Source: an uncultured Thermomicrobiales bacterium (GTDB lineage Bacteria > Chloroflexota > Chloroflexia > Thermomicrobiales > UBA6265). Taken from it: 46,556 bases of DNA. This document shows, piece after piece, positions 26,288 through 34,125 of the stretch. Below the pieces are notes generated by a model. The model saw nothing but the letters and a program-made list of their open reading frames with translations, searched no databases and was not told the DNA's origin. The stretch is from NCBI GenBank assembly GCA_902806345.1, contig CADCWF010000012.1, positions 1-46,556 of the forward strand, in the 5' to 3' direction. The translations under genes and the position numbers were made by a program. The number at the start of each line of letters is the position of its first letter. Within the stretch, counting starts at the first letter, position 1.

Positions 26288-27394
26288 GTGACGGCACCGC
26301 ATTTAACCTCTCGACGGACCCTCCTCGGCCAGGCTGCGCTGGTTGCCGCCGCCCTGGGAGCGGGGAGCGCGGCGTCCCAGCCGCGTTTCTCGTCGGCGGC
26401 GCCCACCACCGACGATGTCGAGGCGACGCTGGAGGCGATGCCGCTGGCGGAGCGGGTCGCCCGGCTCTTCGTCGTCCCGGTCGCCGGCACCGCGCTCACG
26501 GCCCCCGAGGCGTCCTGGCTGCGTATGGCGAAGCCGGGCGGCGTGCTGCTCGTCGGCTCCAACATCGGGACGCCAAACGAGGCCGCGGCGCTGATCGCGG
26601 AGATCCTCACGACGAACCCTGCCCTGCCACCGCTAATCGCGGTCGATCAGGAAGGGGGGTTGGTGTCGCGACTGCCCGGTGACCCGGCGCCGAGCGCCCC
26701 CGAGTTGGGGTTGCTGGCGCCGGCGGCGATCGCGGCGTTCGCCCGAGCGCGGGCCGAGTTCCTGGCTCGCTGGGGCATCTCTGCCAACTTCGCGCCGGTC
26801 GCCGACATCGCCTGGGATGGGGACAGCTTCATGGCCGGGCGCGCGTTCGGCTCGGACCCCAACCGGGTGGCCGAGGACGTGGCGGCCTACGTCAAGGGAG
26901 CCGCTGGGACGGGCGTGGTCCACGGCGCCAAGCACTTTCCGGGGCACGGTCGGGGCTCCACCGACTCGCACCTTGCGCTGCCGCGGGTCGACCTCTCGCT
27001 GGCCGAGTGGGGGCAAACGGACGGGGTGCCGTTCGCGGCGGCGGTCGAGGCGGGGGTCGAGATGGTGATGCTCGGGCACCTGCTCTACCCCGAGTGGGAC
27101 GACCTACCAACCTCCCTGTCGCCTGTGGCGGTGGAGGTGCTGCGCGAGGAACTGGGGTTCACTGGCGTCGTGGTGACGGACGACCTTGGGATGGCGGCGC
27201 TATCCGACTTCGGTCCGTTCGAGACGGTCGACCTGGCGGTGGCGGCGGGGGTGGACCTGCTCCTCTACGCGATGCCGCCGGTGGAGCCGGGGGCCTTGCT
27301 CGACCACCTCGTCGGGCAGGTCCGGTCGGGAGCGGTTGCCCCAGAGCGGATCGACGAGAGCGTCCGCCGGGTGCTCATGATGGGGCTGGGTTAG
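26288..27394 (+). CDS. Tat-exported GH3 beta-N-acetylhexosaminidase-like enzyme (NagZ family)
   Basis: Glycoside hydrolase family 3 protein of about 368 aa. The N-terminus has a twin-arginine signal (TSRRTLLGQAALVAAALGAGSA), then a TIM barrel with AVDQEGGLVSRLPG, FAPVADI, the NagZ-type catalytic loop KHFPGHGRGSTDSH (His/Asp dyad) and nucleophile Asp in VVVTDDLGMAAL. It should release terminal N-acetylglucosamine, probably from peptidoglycan or chitin-type chains. Classical NagZ is cytosolic, so Tat export implies action outside the membrane. Start GTG 26288 has AAGGG 7 nt upstream. Confidence 0.87.
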   Translation: MTAPHLTSRRTLLGQAALVAAALGAGSAASQPRFSSAAPTTDDVEATLEAMPLAERVARLFVVPVAGTALTAPEASWLRMAKPGGVLLVGSNIGTPNEAAALIAEILTTNPALPPLIAVDQEGGLVSRLPGDPAPSAPELGLLAPAAIAAFARARAEFLARWGISANFAPVADIAWDGDSFMAGRAFGSDPNRVAEDVAAYVKGAAGTGVVHGAKHFPGHGRGSTDSHLALPRVDLSLAEWGQTDGVPFAAAVEAGVEMVMLGHLLYPEWDDLPTSLSPVAVEVLREELGFTGVVVTDDLGMAALSDFGPFETVDLAVAAGVDLLLYAMPPVEPGALLDHLVGQVRSGAVAPERIDESVRRVLMMGLG

Positions 27395-27447
27395 GCGACG
27401 GCACCATTAGATGCTCTTGGCGTGGGCGTTGATCGGCGCCCGATCGC

Positions 27448-28806
27448 TTATCGGCCGACCGAGTTGACCTCTCCGACGAAAACCGCCGCGTCTGGGTGAA
27501 AGGCCCAGGCGGCGGCACGCTCGACGGACGCGATGTCCTCGCCGACCACGAGATGCGGCCGCGCTTCTTCGATGGCCGAGCGGGCCGAGCGGGCGAGCAA
27601 CGGTCGGTAGCCCTCCGGCACGAGCACGCTGATCCGACCCAGGGTGGCGACGAGGTGCTCGACCGAACGGGCATCGCTGGCGGCGTAGTGGCGGATGCGG
27701 TCGAAGGCGACGCCGACGAGCCGCTCGAACGACGGTTCGGGAAGGACGACCCTTCCCTCCCCGTCGACGAAGACCCGGGTTCCGCCGGGAGGGAGGCATT
27801 CGGCGAGCCGGAGGAGCAGTTCGGCCAGGCGGTCGACGCAGTGCATCCCCGTGGTGGGGTCGTTGATCGCGGGCGACAAGGCCTTGACGGCGATGTCGGC
27901 CAACTGGAGGACGCCGAACCCGATGTCTTCCTGGAACGTCCGCTCCGGTCCCAGCGACAGCGACGAGTAGATCGCGCCCTCGCTGTCGGGACTGCTCGGT
28001 GGCAGGACGAGCGCAACGGCGGTACCGGGGAGCACGAAGTCGCCGACGCAGGGCAAGATCCAGATCGTCAACGACCGCTCCGCTGCGACCTTGAGCAAGG
28101 CGTTCGCGTCGACCGTCTGCAGGTAGCCCGCGCGGTTCGTCCAGACTGTGCCGGTCGACTCCCCGGAGAGCACCGGAGCCGCCCGGGTCGTCGCAGAGCC
28201 GCCAGAGTTCTCCGACCGATAGAGCTCGGCGGCGAGGGCCAGCGTCTGTTCCGCGACCCGGTCGACGACGACCGAGACGCGCATCGAGTTGGCGGCGTGG
28301 TGGACGAAATAGATGAGGAGCCCGACGCTCGCCATCGCCAGCACGATCGCCACGCTGACCGACACCGCTGGGACGAACCCGCCCCGCTCGTCCAGTGGCG
28401 CCCGGACCGCCCGCAGGACGAGGAGCGCGTAGGTGAAGGTGCCGATGAAGAACCCGAGGACGACCTGGTTGCCGCGGTCGCCCATGAAGGAGCGGAGCAC
28501 CCGCGGCGTCAACTGGCTGGCGGCCAGTTGGAGCGCGACGACGGTGATCGAGAAGACGAGGGCGGTGACGGTGACCATCGTGCCGGCGATGGTCGCCAGC
28601 ACGCCGCGTGCTCCTTCCGCACCGCCGCCGAAGAGCCACACGGTGCCGGCCCGGCGATCCAGGAGGAGCCGAAAATCGACCTCGACGGTGAGCAGGGCGA
28701 GCGCGGCGGCGGTCGCGGTGATCACGGCCGGGAGGAACCATAGGCTGGCCTGGATCTCGAACCACCACGACCGGAGTCGGGTCTGCACGGGGAGCCAACT
28801 CCTCAC
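27448..28806 (-). CDS. DUF2254-family membrane protein
   Basis: Membrane protein of about 452 aa of the uncharacterised DUF2254 family. Four N-terminal transmembrane segments include VTVTALVFSITVVALQLAASQLTPRVLRSFMGDRGNQ, the most conserved part of the family. They are followed by a long cytosolic region with FGVLQLADIAVKALSPAINDPTTG. Function is unknown; a transport or mechanosensing role has been guessed for such architectures. GTG 28806 has AGGA about 10 nt upstream. A 6-bp GATCGG hairpin near 27431-27445 lies between it and the convergent GH3 gene. Confidence 0.85.
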   Translation of the reverse strand: MRSWLPVQTRLRSWWFEIQASLWFLPAVITATAAALALLTVEVDFRLLLDRRAGTVWLFGGGAEGARGVLATIAGTMVTVTALVFSITVVALQLAASQLTPRVLRSFMGDRGNQVVLGFFIGTFTYALLVLRAVRAPLDERGGFVPAVSVSVAIVLAMASVGLLIYFVHHAANSMRVSVVVDRVAEQTLALAAELYRSENSGGSATTRAAPVLSGESTGTVWTNRAGYLQTVDANALLKVAAERSLTIWILPCVGDFVLPGTAVALVLPPSSPDSEGAIYSSLSLGPERTFQEDIGFGVLQLADIAVKALSPAINDPTTGMHCVDRLAELLLRLAECLPPGGTRVFVDGEGRVVLPEPSFERLVGVAFDRIRHYAASDARSVEHLVATLGRISVLVPEGYRPLLARSARSAIEEARPHLVVGEDIASVERAAAWAFHPDAAVFVGEVNSVGR

Positions 28807-28950
28807 GGCGACGAGTTCCTAAGCCCTGGCAGTTCGTCGCTGTCCGATCCGGACGTGGCGGTGTCCGTTGCCAAGCGGCGAGCGGAGCAGTGAACCAGAC
28901 GGTCGTGCTGGCTAACGAGCACCCGGCACGACCGATGCTCAAGGGCATCC

Positions 28951-29586
28951 CTATTCCTGGGGCGTGCCCGTGACCGCGGCCGAGACCCCCAGGCCGATGA
29001 AGACGCTACCGGCCACCCAGCGCTGGGCCGAGGCGAAGGCGCGGCTCTCCCTCAGCATGCCGCCGAGCGAGCCGGCCACCAACCCGTAGGCAGAATCGGT
29101 ACACATCCCCATCCCGACCAGGATCGCGCCGAGGGCAAGCGTTTGGAGGGCGACCGGTCCGCGGGACGGATCGACGAACTGCGGCAGGAAGGCGAGGAAG
29201 AAGAGGGCGATCTTGGGGTTAAGCGCCTGGACGATGACACCCTCGGCAAAGAGGCGCCGGAGCGGCTTCGGGCAGCGGTCGATCGCCACGGTACGTTCCG
29301 GTTTCGTGAGCAACGTCCGGATGCCGAGGTAGACGAGGTAGGCGGCGCCGAGGTACTTGACGGCCGAGAACGCGACCGCCGAGGAGGCGAGCAGCACCGA
29401 GAGGCCGAGGACCGCCGCCGTCAGGTGGACGAGGCTGCCCACGCCGACCCCGGCCGCCGAGGTGAGCGCCGCGCTCCGGCCCTGGTCGATACCACGGGCG
29501 ACGATGAAGAGCACCGCCGGCCCCGGCACGACCAGGAGGGCCAGCGTGGCGAGGACGAAGACGGACATCGTCGCGGCGTCTGGCAC
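28951..29586 (-). CDS. LysE/RhtB-family amino-acid exporter, copy 1
   Basis: Inner-membrane exporter of about 211 aa with six expected helices. The family signature is VVPGPAVLFIVARGIDQGRSAAL followed by GVGVGSLVH, then KYLGAAYLVYLGIRTLL and NPKIALFFLAFLPQFVDP. Family members export lysine, threonine, homoserine or similar solutes. GTG 29586 has AAGGGG 6 nt upstream. It lies 30 nt after its paralogue and is the last gene of a probable three-gene unit with the HD-domain gene. Confidence 0.9.
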   Translation of the reverse strand: MPDAATMSVFVLATLALLVVPGPAVLFIVARGIDQGRSAALTSAAGVGVGSLVHLTAAVLGLSVLLASSAVAFSAVKYLGAAYLVYLGIRTLLTKPERTVAIDRCPKPLRRLFAEGVIVQALNPKIALFFLAFLPQFVDPSRGPVALQTLALGAILVGMGMCTDSAYGLVAGSLGGMLRESRAFASAQRWVAGSVFIGLGVSAAVTGTPQE

Positions 29587-29616
29587 GGTGCGCCCCTTCG
29601 GTCAATCGGTTCGAGT

Positions 29617-30252
29617 TCAGCGGTCCCGACCCGGCGAGCCGACGGCGGTCGCGGCCCCAAGACCGAGGTAGATGGTGCCGGAGACGACCCGCTGGGCTCG
29701 GGTGAACGCGGGGCGGCTGCCGAGGAGCCCGCGGATACCGCCCGCGGCCAGCGCGTAGCAGCCGTCGGTGCAGATGCCGATCGCGACGAAGAGCGCACCC
29801 AGCAGGAGCGTTTGGACGAGAACGTTCCCGGCGGCGGGGTCGACGAACTGCGGGAGGAACGCCAGGAAGAAGAGCGCGGTCTTCGGGTTCAACCCCTCGA
29901 CGACGACGCCCTCCGAGAAGAGCTTCCGCATCGACCGCGGGGCCGTCCGGTTCGGGCCGATAGCCTCGGAGTGGTCGAGGAGGGTCCGTATCCCCAGGTA
30001 GATCAGGTAGGCGGCACCCAGGTACTTCACCGCCGCGAAGGCCGTCGCGGAGGAGACCAGCAGCGCCGAGAGCCCGACCGCGGCGGCCGCGACGTGGACC
30101 ATCGCGCCGGTCCCGATGCCGAGCACGGATACGAGCGCTGCCGACCGGCCCTGGTCGATGCCGCGTGCAACGACGTACAGGACGGCTGGCCCGGGGACAA
30201 CGAGCAGCGCCACCGCCGCGGAGACGAAGATCAGCAGTTCCCTCGGGTCCAT
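29617..30252 (-). CDS. LysE/RhtB-family amino-acid exporter, copy 2
   Basis: Second LysE-type exporter of about 211 aa. Signature VVPGPAVLYVVARGIDQGRSAAL, KYLGAAYLIYLGIRTLL and NPKTALFFLAFLPQFVDP match copy 1 almost exactly, so the pair is a tandem duplication. Divergence is concentrated in the loop after the third helix (DHSEAIGPNRTAPRS versus TKPERTVAIDRCPKP), where substrate preference may differ. ATG 30252 is 20 nt after the HD-domain gene stop. Confidence 0.9.
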   Translation of the reverse strand: MDPRELLIFVSAAVALLVVPGPAVLYVVARGIDQGRSAALVSVLGIGTGAMVHVAAAAVGLSALLVSSATAFAAVKYLGAAYLIYLGIRTLLDHSEAIGPNRTAPRSMRKLFSEGVVVEGLNPKTALFFLAFLPQFVDPAAGNVLVQTLLLGALFVAIGICTDGCYALAAGGIRGLLGSRPAFTRAQRVVSGTIYLGLGAATAVGSPGRDR

Positions 30253-30272
30253 CGACGCCCCCGATCGTTCGT

Positions 30273-30887
30273 CTAGCGGTCGGAACCGGCGATGCCGAGG
30301 CGGTCGGCCTCGCCCCGGAGGGCGGTGATGACCTCACCGATCAGTTCCTCGAGCGGCATGCCTAGCCCCTCGGCGCCGCGGGTGATGTCCTCGCGGCTGA
30401 CCTTGGCCGCGAACGCCTTGTCCTTCAGCTTCTTGCGGACCGAGGAGACCTCGACCGCGTGGACCGACTTGTCCGGGCGGACGAGGGCGACGGCGATGAC
30501 GAAGCCGCTCAGCTCATCGACCGCGACGAGTGTCTGCTCCATCTCCGATTCGGGCGCGACGCCGGAGTAGTCGGCGTGGCTGAGGATCGCCCGGCAGACC
30601 TCGTCGCCCCAGCCGGTGTCCCGCAGGTGGCGGACGCCGACGAAGGGGTGGGCGGTGTCGTCCAGCTCGAGATTTGGGTGGCGCTCGAAGTCGAGGTCGT
30701 GGAGGAGGCCGACCGCACCCCACAGGTCCTCGTCCGCGCCGCGGAGCCGGGCGAAGTGGCGCATCGAGGCGGAGACGGCCTCGCAGTGCTTGCGGAGGCT
30801 CTCGGAGGCGACCCATTCGTGGAGCAGCTGTCTGGCCTGTCCGGTCAAATCTCCGATCGTCGGTGGTATCGTCGTGGTCTCGCTCAC
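30273..30887 (-). CDS. HD-domain phosphohydrolase-family protein
   Basis: Protein of about 204 aa with one HD domain. Metal-binding residues are visible in KHCEAVSASM (His), VGLLHDLDFERHP (His-Asp), AILSHADYSG and AVDELSG (Asp). Such small HD proteins hydrolyse phosphate esters or nucleotides, often annotated HDIG. GTG 30887 has AGGTGG about 8 nt upstream. A good sigma70 promoter (TTGACG-17-TAGCAT) lies at 30927-30955, and the two LysE-type exporters follow with 20- and 30-nt gaps, so this is probably the first gene of that operon. Confidence 0.85.
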   Translation of the reverse strand: MSETTTIPPTIGDLTGQARQLLHEWVASESLRKHCEAVSASMRHFARLRGADEDLWGAVGLLHDLDFERHPNLELDDTAHPFVGVRHLRDTGWGDEVCRAILSHADYSGVAPESEMEQTLVAVDELSGFVIAVALVRPDKSVHAVEVSSVRKKLKDKAFAAKVSREDITRGAEGLGMPLEELIGEVITALRGEADRLGIAGSDR

Positions 30888-30926
30888 CCGCCTGCCACCT
30901 CTCGCGTCGCTGGTCGACCAGTCAGG

Positions 30927-30955
30927 ATGCTACGGTCGGGAAGTTGAGCCGTCAA
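30927..30955 (-). promoter_or_regulatory. Sigma70 promoter for HD-domain/LysE operon
   Basis: On the minus strand, TTGACG, exactly 17 nt, then TAGCAT. It lies 40 nt upstream of the GTG start and faces the moaA promoter back to back. Confidence 0.7.
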
Positions 30956-31002
30956 ACCGAGAGCCTCCGGCGGCGTTCTCCGTTTGACCGTCCTCCCGAC
31001 CG
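30933..31002. repeat. Inverted repeat across the divergent HD/moaA promoters
   Basis: CGGTCGGGA (30933-30941) is mirrored by TCCCGACCG (30994-31002). Inside it, GTCAAAC (30951-30957) mirrors GTTTGAC (30982-30988). The inner pair is the -35 region of each promoter; the outer pair lies in each spacer, so it is not explained by promoter consensus alone. Confidence 0.65.
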
Positions 31003-31012
31003 GTGCTACGCT
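30984..31012 (+). promoter_or_regulatory. Sigma70 promoter for moaA
   Basis: TTGACC, exactly 17 nt, then TACGCT. The predicted transcript starts near 31019, giving a 5-prime leader of about 65 nt before the moaA ATG. Confidence 0.65.
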
Positions 31013-31083
31013 ACGGATGGACCTAGTCAATCATTGAAGAGCCGCGAACGAGCGGGGCAGCGGCGCCTCGGAACGACAGCCAG

Positions 31084-32133
31084 ATGGTCGCTCTCGCCAG
31101 TCCCAAGCCGATCACCCTCTACCCTGCGGCCGCGACCGAGGGAGGAGCCCACGCCGCCCGCGACGCCTTCGGCCGGGCGATGACCTACCTTCGGATCTCC
31201 CTGACCGACCGCTGCAACTTCCGCTGCCTCTACTGCATGCCCGCCGTCGGGATGAAGTTCCAGCCGCGAGACGAGCACCTGACCGACGACGAGTTGCTCC
31301 GCCTGGTTGGGCTCTTTGCCCGGCTCGGGGTGACCAAGCTGCGCCTCACGGGAGGCGAGCCAACCGTTCGCCCGAAGTTGGTCGAACTGGTCCGTGGGAT
31401 GAAGGCAGTGCCAGGCATCGAGGAGCTCTCGATGACCACCAATGCCCTCCTCCTTGGGCGGATGGCAGGGCCGCTGAAGGAGGCCGGGCTGGACCGGGTC
31501 AACGTCAGCATCGACACCCTCGACCCGGACAAGTTCAAGCTGATGACCCGTGGCGGCCGGCTCGACCTGGTCTGGGCTGGGATTGAGGCCGCCGATGCGG
31601 TCGGGCTGCGGCCGATCAAGCTCAACTCGGTGGTGGTCCGCGGGCAGAACGACCACGAGGTAGGCACGCTGGCGGAGCTGACGGTCGAGCGGCCGTGGCA
31701 GGTGCGGTTCCTGGAGATCATGCCGCTCGAGGGTGTCGGCGATGTCCACGACCAGGGCTTGGTCAGCAGCGAGGAGACGCTGGCGCGGCTGGAGGCGCAA
31801 TTCGGGCCGCTGGATCCGGTCGCGACCGATCCGTCCGACCCGGCCCGGCTGTGGCGGATCCGTGGCGCCGCCGGCACGGTCGGTTTCATCTCGCCGGTGT
31901 CGGCGCCCTTCTGCGCGGCCTGCAACCGGGTCCGCCTGACGGCGGACGGCATGCTGCGGCTCTGCCTGCTGCGACCGGACGAAGCGGACCTGCGGGATCT
32001 GCTTCGCTCGGGAGCCGACGACGAGGCGCTGGAACGGCGGATGCGGGTCGCGGTTTGGCGCAAGCCGTGGGGCCATGGCCTCGCCGAGGGCGAGCGCGAG
32101 ACGATCCGCGGCATGAGCCAGATCGGCGGCTAG
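31084..32133 (+). CDS. moaA: GTP 3',8-cyclase MoaA (radical SAM, molybdenum cofactor biosynthesis)
   Basis: Radical-SAM enzyme of about 349 aa that converts GTP to 3',8-cyclo-dihydro-GTP with MoaC, the first step of molybdopterin synthesis. The N-terminal 4Fe-4S site is C44-x3-C48-x2-C51 (TDRCNFRCLYC), SAM binding TGGEPTVRP, and the C-terminal cluster CAACNRVRLTADGMLRLC. The protein ends in GG, the essential double-glycine tail. ATG 31084 lacks a strong SD; residues 1-30 are a short extension before the conserved fold. moaB lies 10 kb away and moaC is not in the window. Confidence 0.95.
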   Translation: MVALASPKPITLYPAAATEGGAHAARDAFGRAMTYLRISLTDRCNFRCLYCMPAVGMKFQPRDEHLTDDELLRLVGLFARLGVTKLRLTGGEPTVRPKLVELVRGMKAVPGIEELSMTTNALLLGRMAGPLKEAGLDRVNVSIDTLDPDKFKLMTRGGRLDLVWAGIEAADAVGLRPIKLNSVVVRGQNDHEVGTLAELTVERPWQVRFLEIMPLEGVGDVHDQGLVSSEETLARLEAQFGPLDPVATDPSDPARLWRIRGAAGTVGFISPVSAPFCAACNRVRLTADGMLRLCLLRPDEADLRDLLRSGADDEALERRMRVAVWRKPWGHGLAEGERETIRGMSQIGG

Positions 32134-32154
32134 GCCCGTCCGATCCGACGAAGG

Positions 32155-33783
32155 TCAGGCACCTGCCATCGCCTCCTTCGCGCCCGCTCGGATCGCCGTT
32201 CCCTCGACGACCAGAACCGCGATGAGCGCGCTTGCCAGGGCCATCCCCGCAGCGATGAGCATGATGAGCCGGTAGCCGCCGAGGAACGCCTCGTCGACCG
32301 CGGTGTCGATAGCCGCCGCGGTGGCCTCGTCGACCTCCGGCGGAGGCTCGACCGCTGCCAGGTCGTCCTCCTGGGCGACGACGGCCTCGAGGACCGTCGG
32401 CGGCGCGTCCAGGTCGGTGAGGTTGGCCGACAGCGCGCTGCCGAACGCCGCCGCCAGCACGACGTTGAAGAGCGCGATTGCCAGCAACCCGGCGACGCGG
32501 GAGACGGCGTTGTTGATGCCGGAGGCGGTCCCGGCGAAGCGGTCTTCTAGCGCCCCCATGACCGCGGTCGTCAAGGGCGCCACGGTGACCGACATTCCGA
32601 GGCCCAGCACGACGACAGCCGGAAAGACGGTCGTCCAGTAACTGCCGCCGACGCCTGGGCGAGCGAGCAGGACGAAGCCGAGCGCCGCAATAGTCGGCCC
32701 GACGACGAGCGGCGGCTTGGCACCGAAACGGCCGGTCAATCCACCCGCCCACCGTGACAACCCGAACAGCAGGAGGACCATCGGCAGCAGGGCGGCCCCG
32801 GCCGCCGTCGAGGTGTAGCCCTGGACCTGGATCAGGTTGAACGGGACGAAGTAGAAGGCGCCCCCGAGCGCCCCGTAGAGGAGCAGGGTCAGCAGGTTGG
32901 CGCCGGTGAAGGTGCGAGAGCGGAAGAGACCGAGCGGCATCATCGGTGACGAGCCGCGCGACTCGGCGACCACGAAGCCGACGAGCGCGGCGAGGCCGGC
33001 CGCCAGTGAGGCGACGACGAGCGCGCTGCCCCAGCCGCGTGCCGGCCCTTCGGTCAAGCCAAACGTGAGGGCACCGAGGCCGACCGTAGCGAGTCCGGCG
33101 CCGAGGAAATCGACCCCCCGCAAGCCGGCTGCGGCTTCGGGGTCCCGACTCTCGGGAACCCGGGTCAGGGCGATGGCGAGGACGACGATCGAAAGCGGGA
33201 GGTTGATGAAAAAGACCCACCGCCACGAGGCGTTGTCGACGAGCCAGCCACCGACGACCGGGCCGATGGCGCTGGTGATCGCGGTGAAGGCGGACCACGT
33301 GCCGATCGCTTTGCCCCGCTGCTCCCGATCGGGGAACGAGGCGCTGATGATCGCCAGGCTGCCTGGGACGAGCAGCGCGCCGCCGATGCCCTGGAGGGCG
33401 CGGGCGGCGATGAGGACCTCGACGGTTGGTGCTAGACCGCAGCCAGCCGAGGCGACCGCAAAGATGGCGACGCCGATCGCGAAGACGCGCCGACGCCCGA
33501 AGCGGTCGCCGAGCGACCCGCCGACCAGGATCAGCGCCGCCAGGAAGAGTGCGTACGCCTGGACCACCCACTGGACATCCGCCTGGGTGGCGGCGAGCTC
33601 GTCCTGGATGGTGGGCAGGGCGACGTTGACGACGGTGGAGTCGATGAAGGCGATGCTCGACCCCAGGATGGTTGCGGCCAGCACCCAGCGGCCGGTCTCC
33701 GCCGAGCCGGGGGCGGCTCCGGCCTCGGGCGCTGCCGCGTGGATGGCGGCTTCATCGCAGGGGCCCTTTGCGGTGGCAAGCAT
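32155..33783 (-). CDS. EmrB/QacA-type (DHA2) multidrug MFS transporter
   Basis: Fourteen-helix drug:proton antiporter of about 542 aa. Motif D1 is [19 protein letters not shown], motif A [17 protein letters not shown], and motif C falls around [28 protein letters not shown]. A long external loop before the last helix is Glu/Pro-rich ([17 protein letters not shown]). Typical substrates are lipophilic cations or toxins. ATG 33783 has GGAG 6 nt upstream. It converges on moaA with about 20 nt between stops. Confidence 0.88.
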   Translation of the reverse strand: [542 protein letters not shown]

Positions 33784-34019
33784 GCGCGCTCCGGTCGGCG
33801 GTCGCGGGGTCGGCCCGCCGGGTGAGCATCGCACAGTAGACGACACCAAACGGTGGTGGACGCAACCGGAGGGTTGTCGATCGCTGCCCGCTTCGGGCAG
33901 CGGATTGCGGAGGATACCGGCACGATCCGTCGTTCACCGGAATCTCCGTTGATGGACCCGCGTTCGGAGGAAGCGCAAGGCTTGGTTCCGTCGCCCAGAA
34001 CCAGCCGCCCGACGTGCGC

Positions 34020-34048
34020 TTGTGCCCGATTCCCGATTCCCCTATCGT
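34020..34048 (+). promoter_or_regulatory. Candidate sigma70 promoter for AzgA-type permease
   Basis: TTGTGC, 17 nt, then TATCGT. The predicted start falls at about 34055, inside the GTACGTAC palindrome. The leader to the ATG is about 70 nt. Confidence 0.55.
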
Positions 34049-34052
34049 AGTC

Positions 34053-34060
34053 GTACGTAC
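34053..34060. promoter_or_regulatory. GTACGTAC palindrome at predicted start of AzgA-type permease transcript
   Basis: Extended sequence TCGTACGTACAGG, 4 nt after the -10 TATCGT. Same octamer as before the UraA-like permease and the DUF4258-like gene. Confidence 0.45.
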
Positions 34061-34125
34061 AGGCACGGCAGGGGCCCACTGGCGACGGGCTTGGGGCTCG
34101 CGAGCGCGCCTGGGGGAGAGACGCG

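Larger units (their letters stand above)
33784..34125. other. Divergent intergenic region between efflux and purine permease genes
   Basis: A 342-bp gap without a credible gene. It carries the AzgA-side promoter and GTACGTAC site listed separately. I could not find a matching promoter for the efflux gene. Confidence 0.5.

Noticed and set aside
27496..28743. Open frame of 415 aa antisense to the DUF2254 gene
   Set aside because: Highly charged low-complexity translation; the opposite strand encodes a clear membrane protein.
30990..31083. Molybdenum-cofactor riboswitch upstream of moaA
   Set aside because: The predicted leader is only about 65 nt and I cannot trace the multi-stem Moco motif in it.
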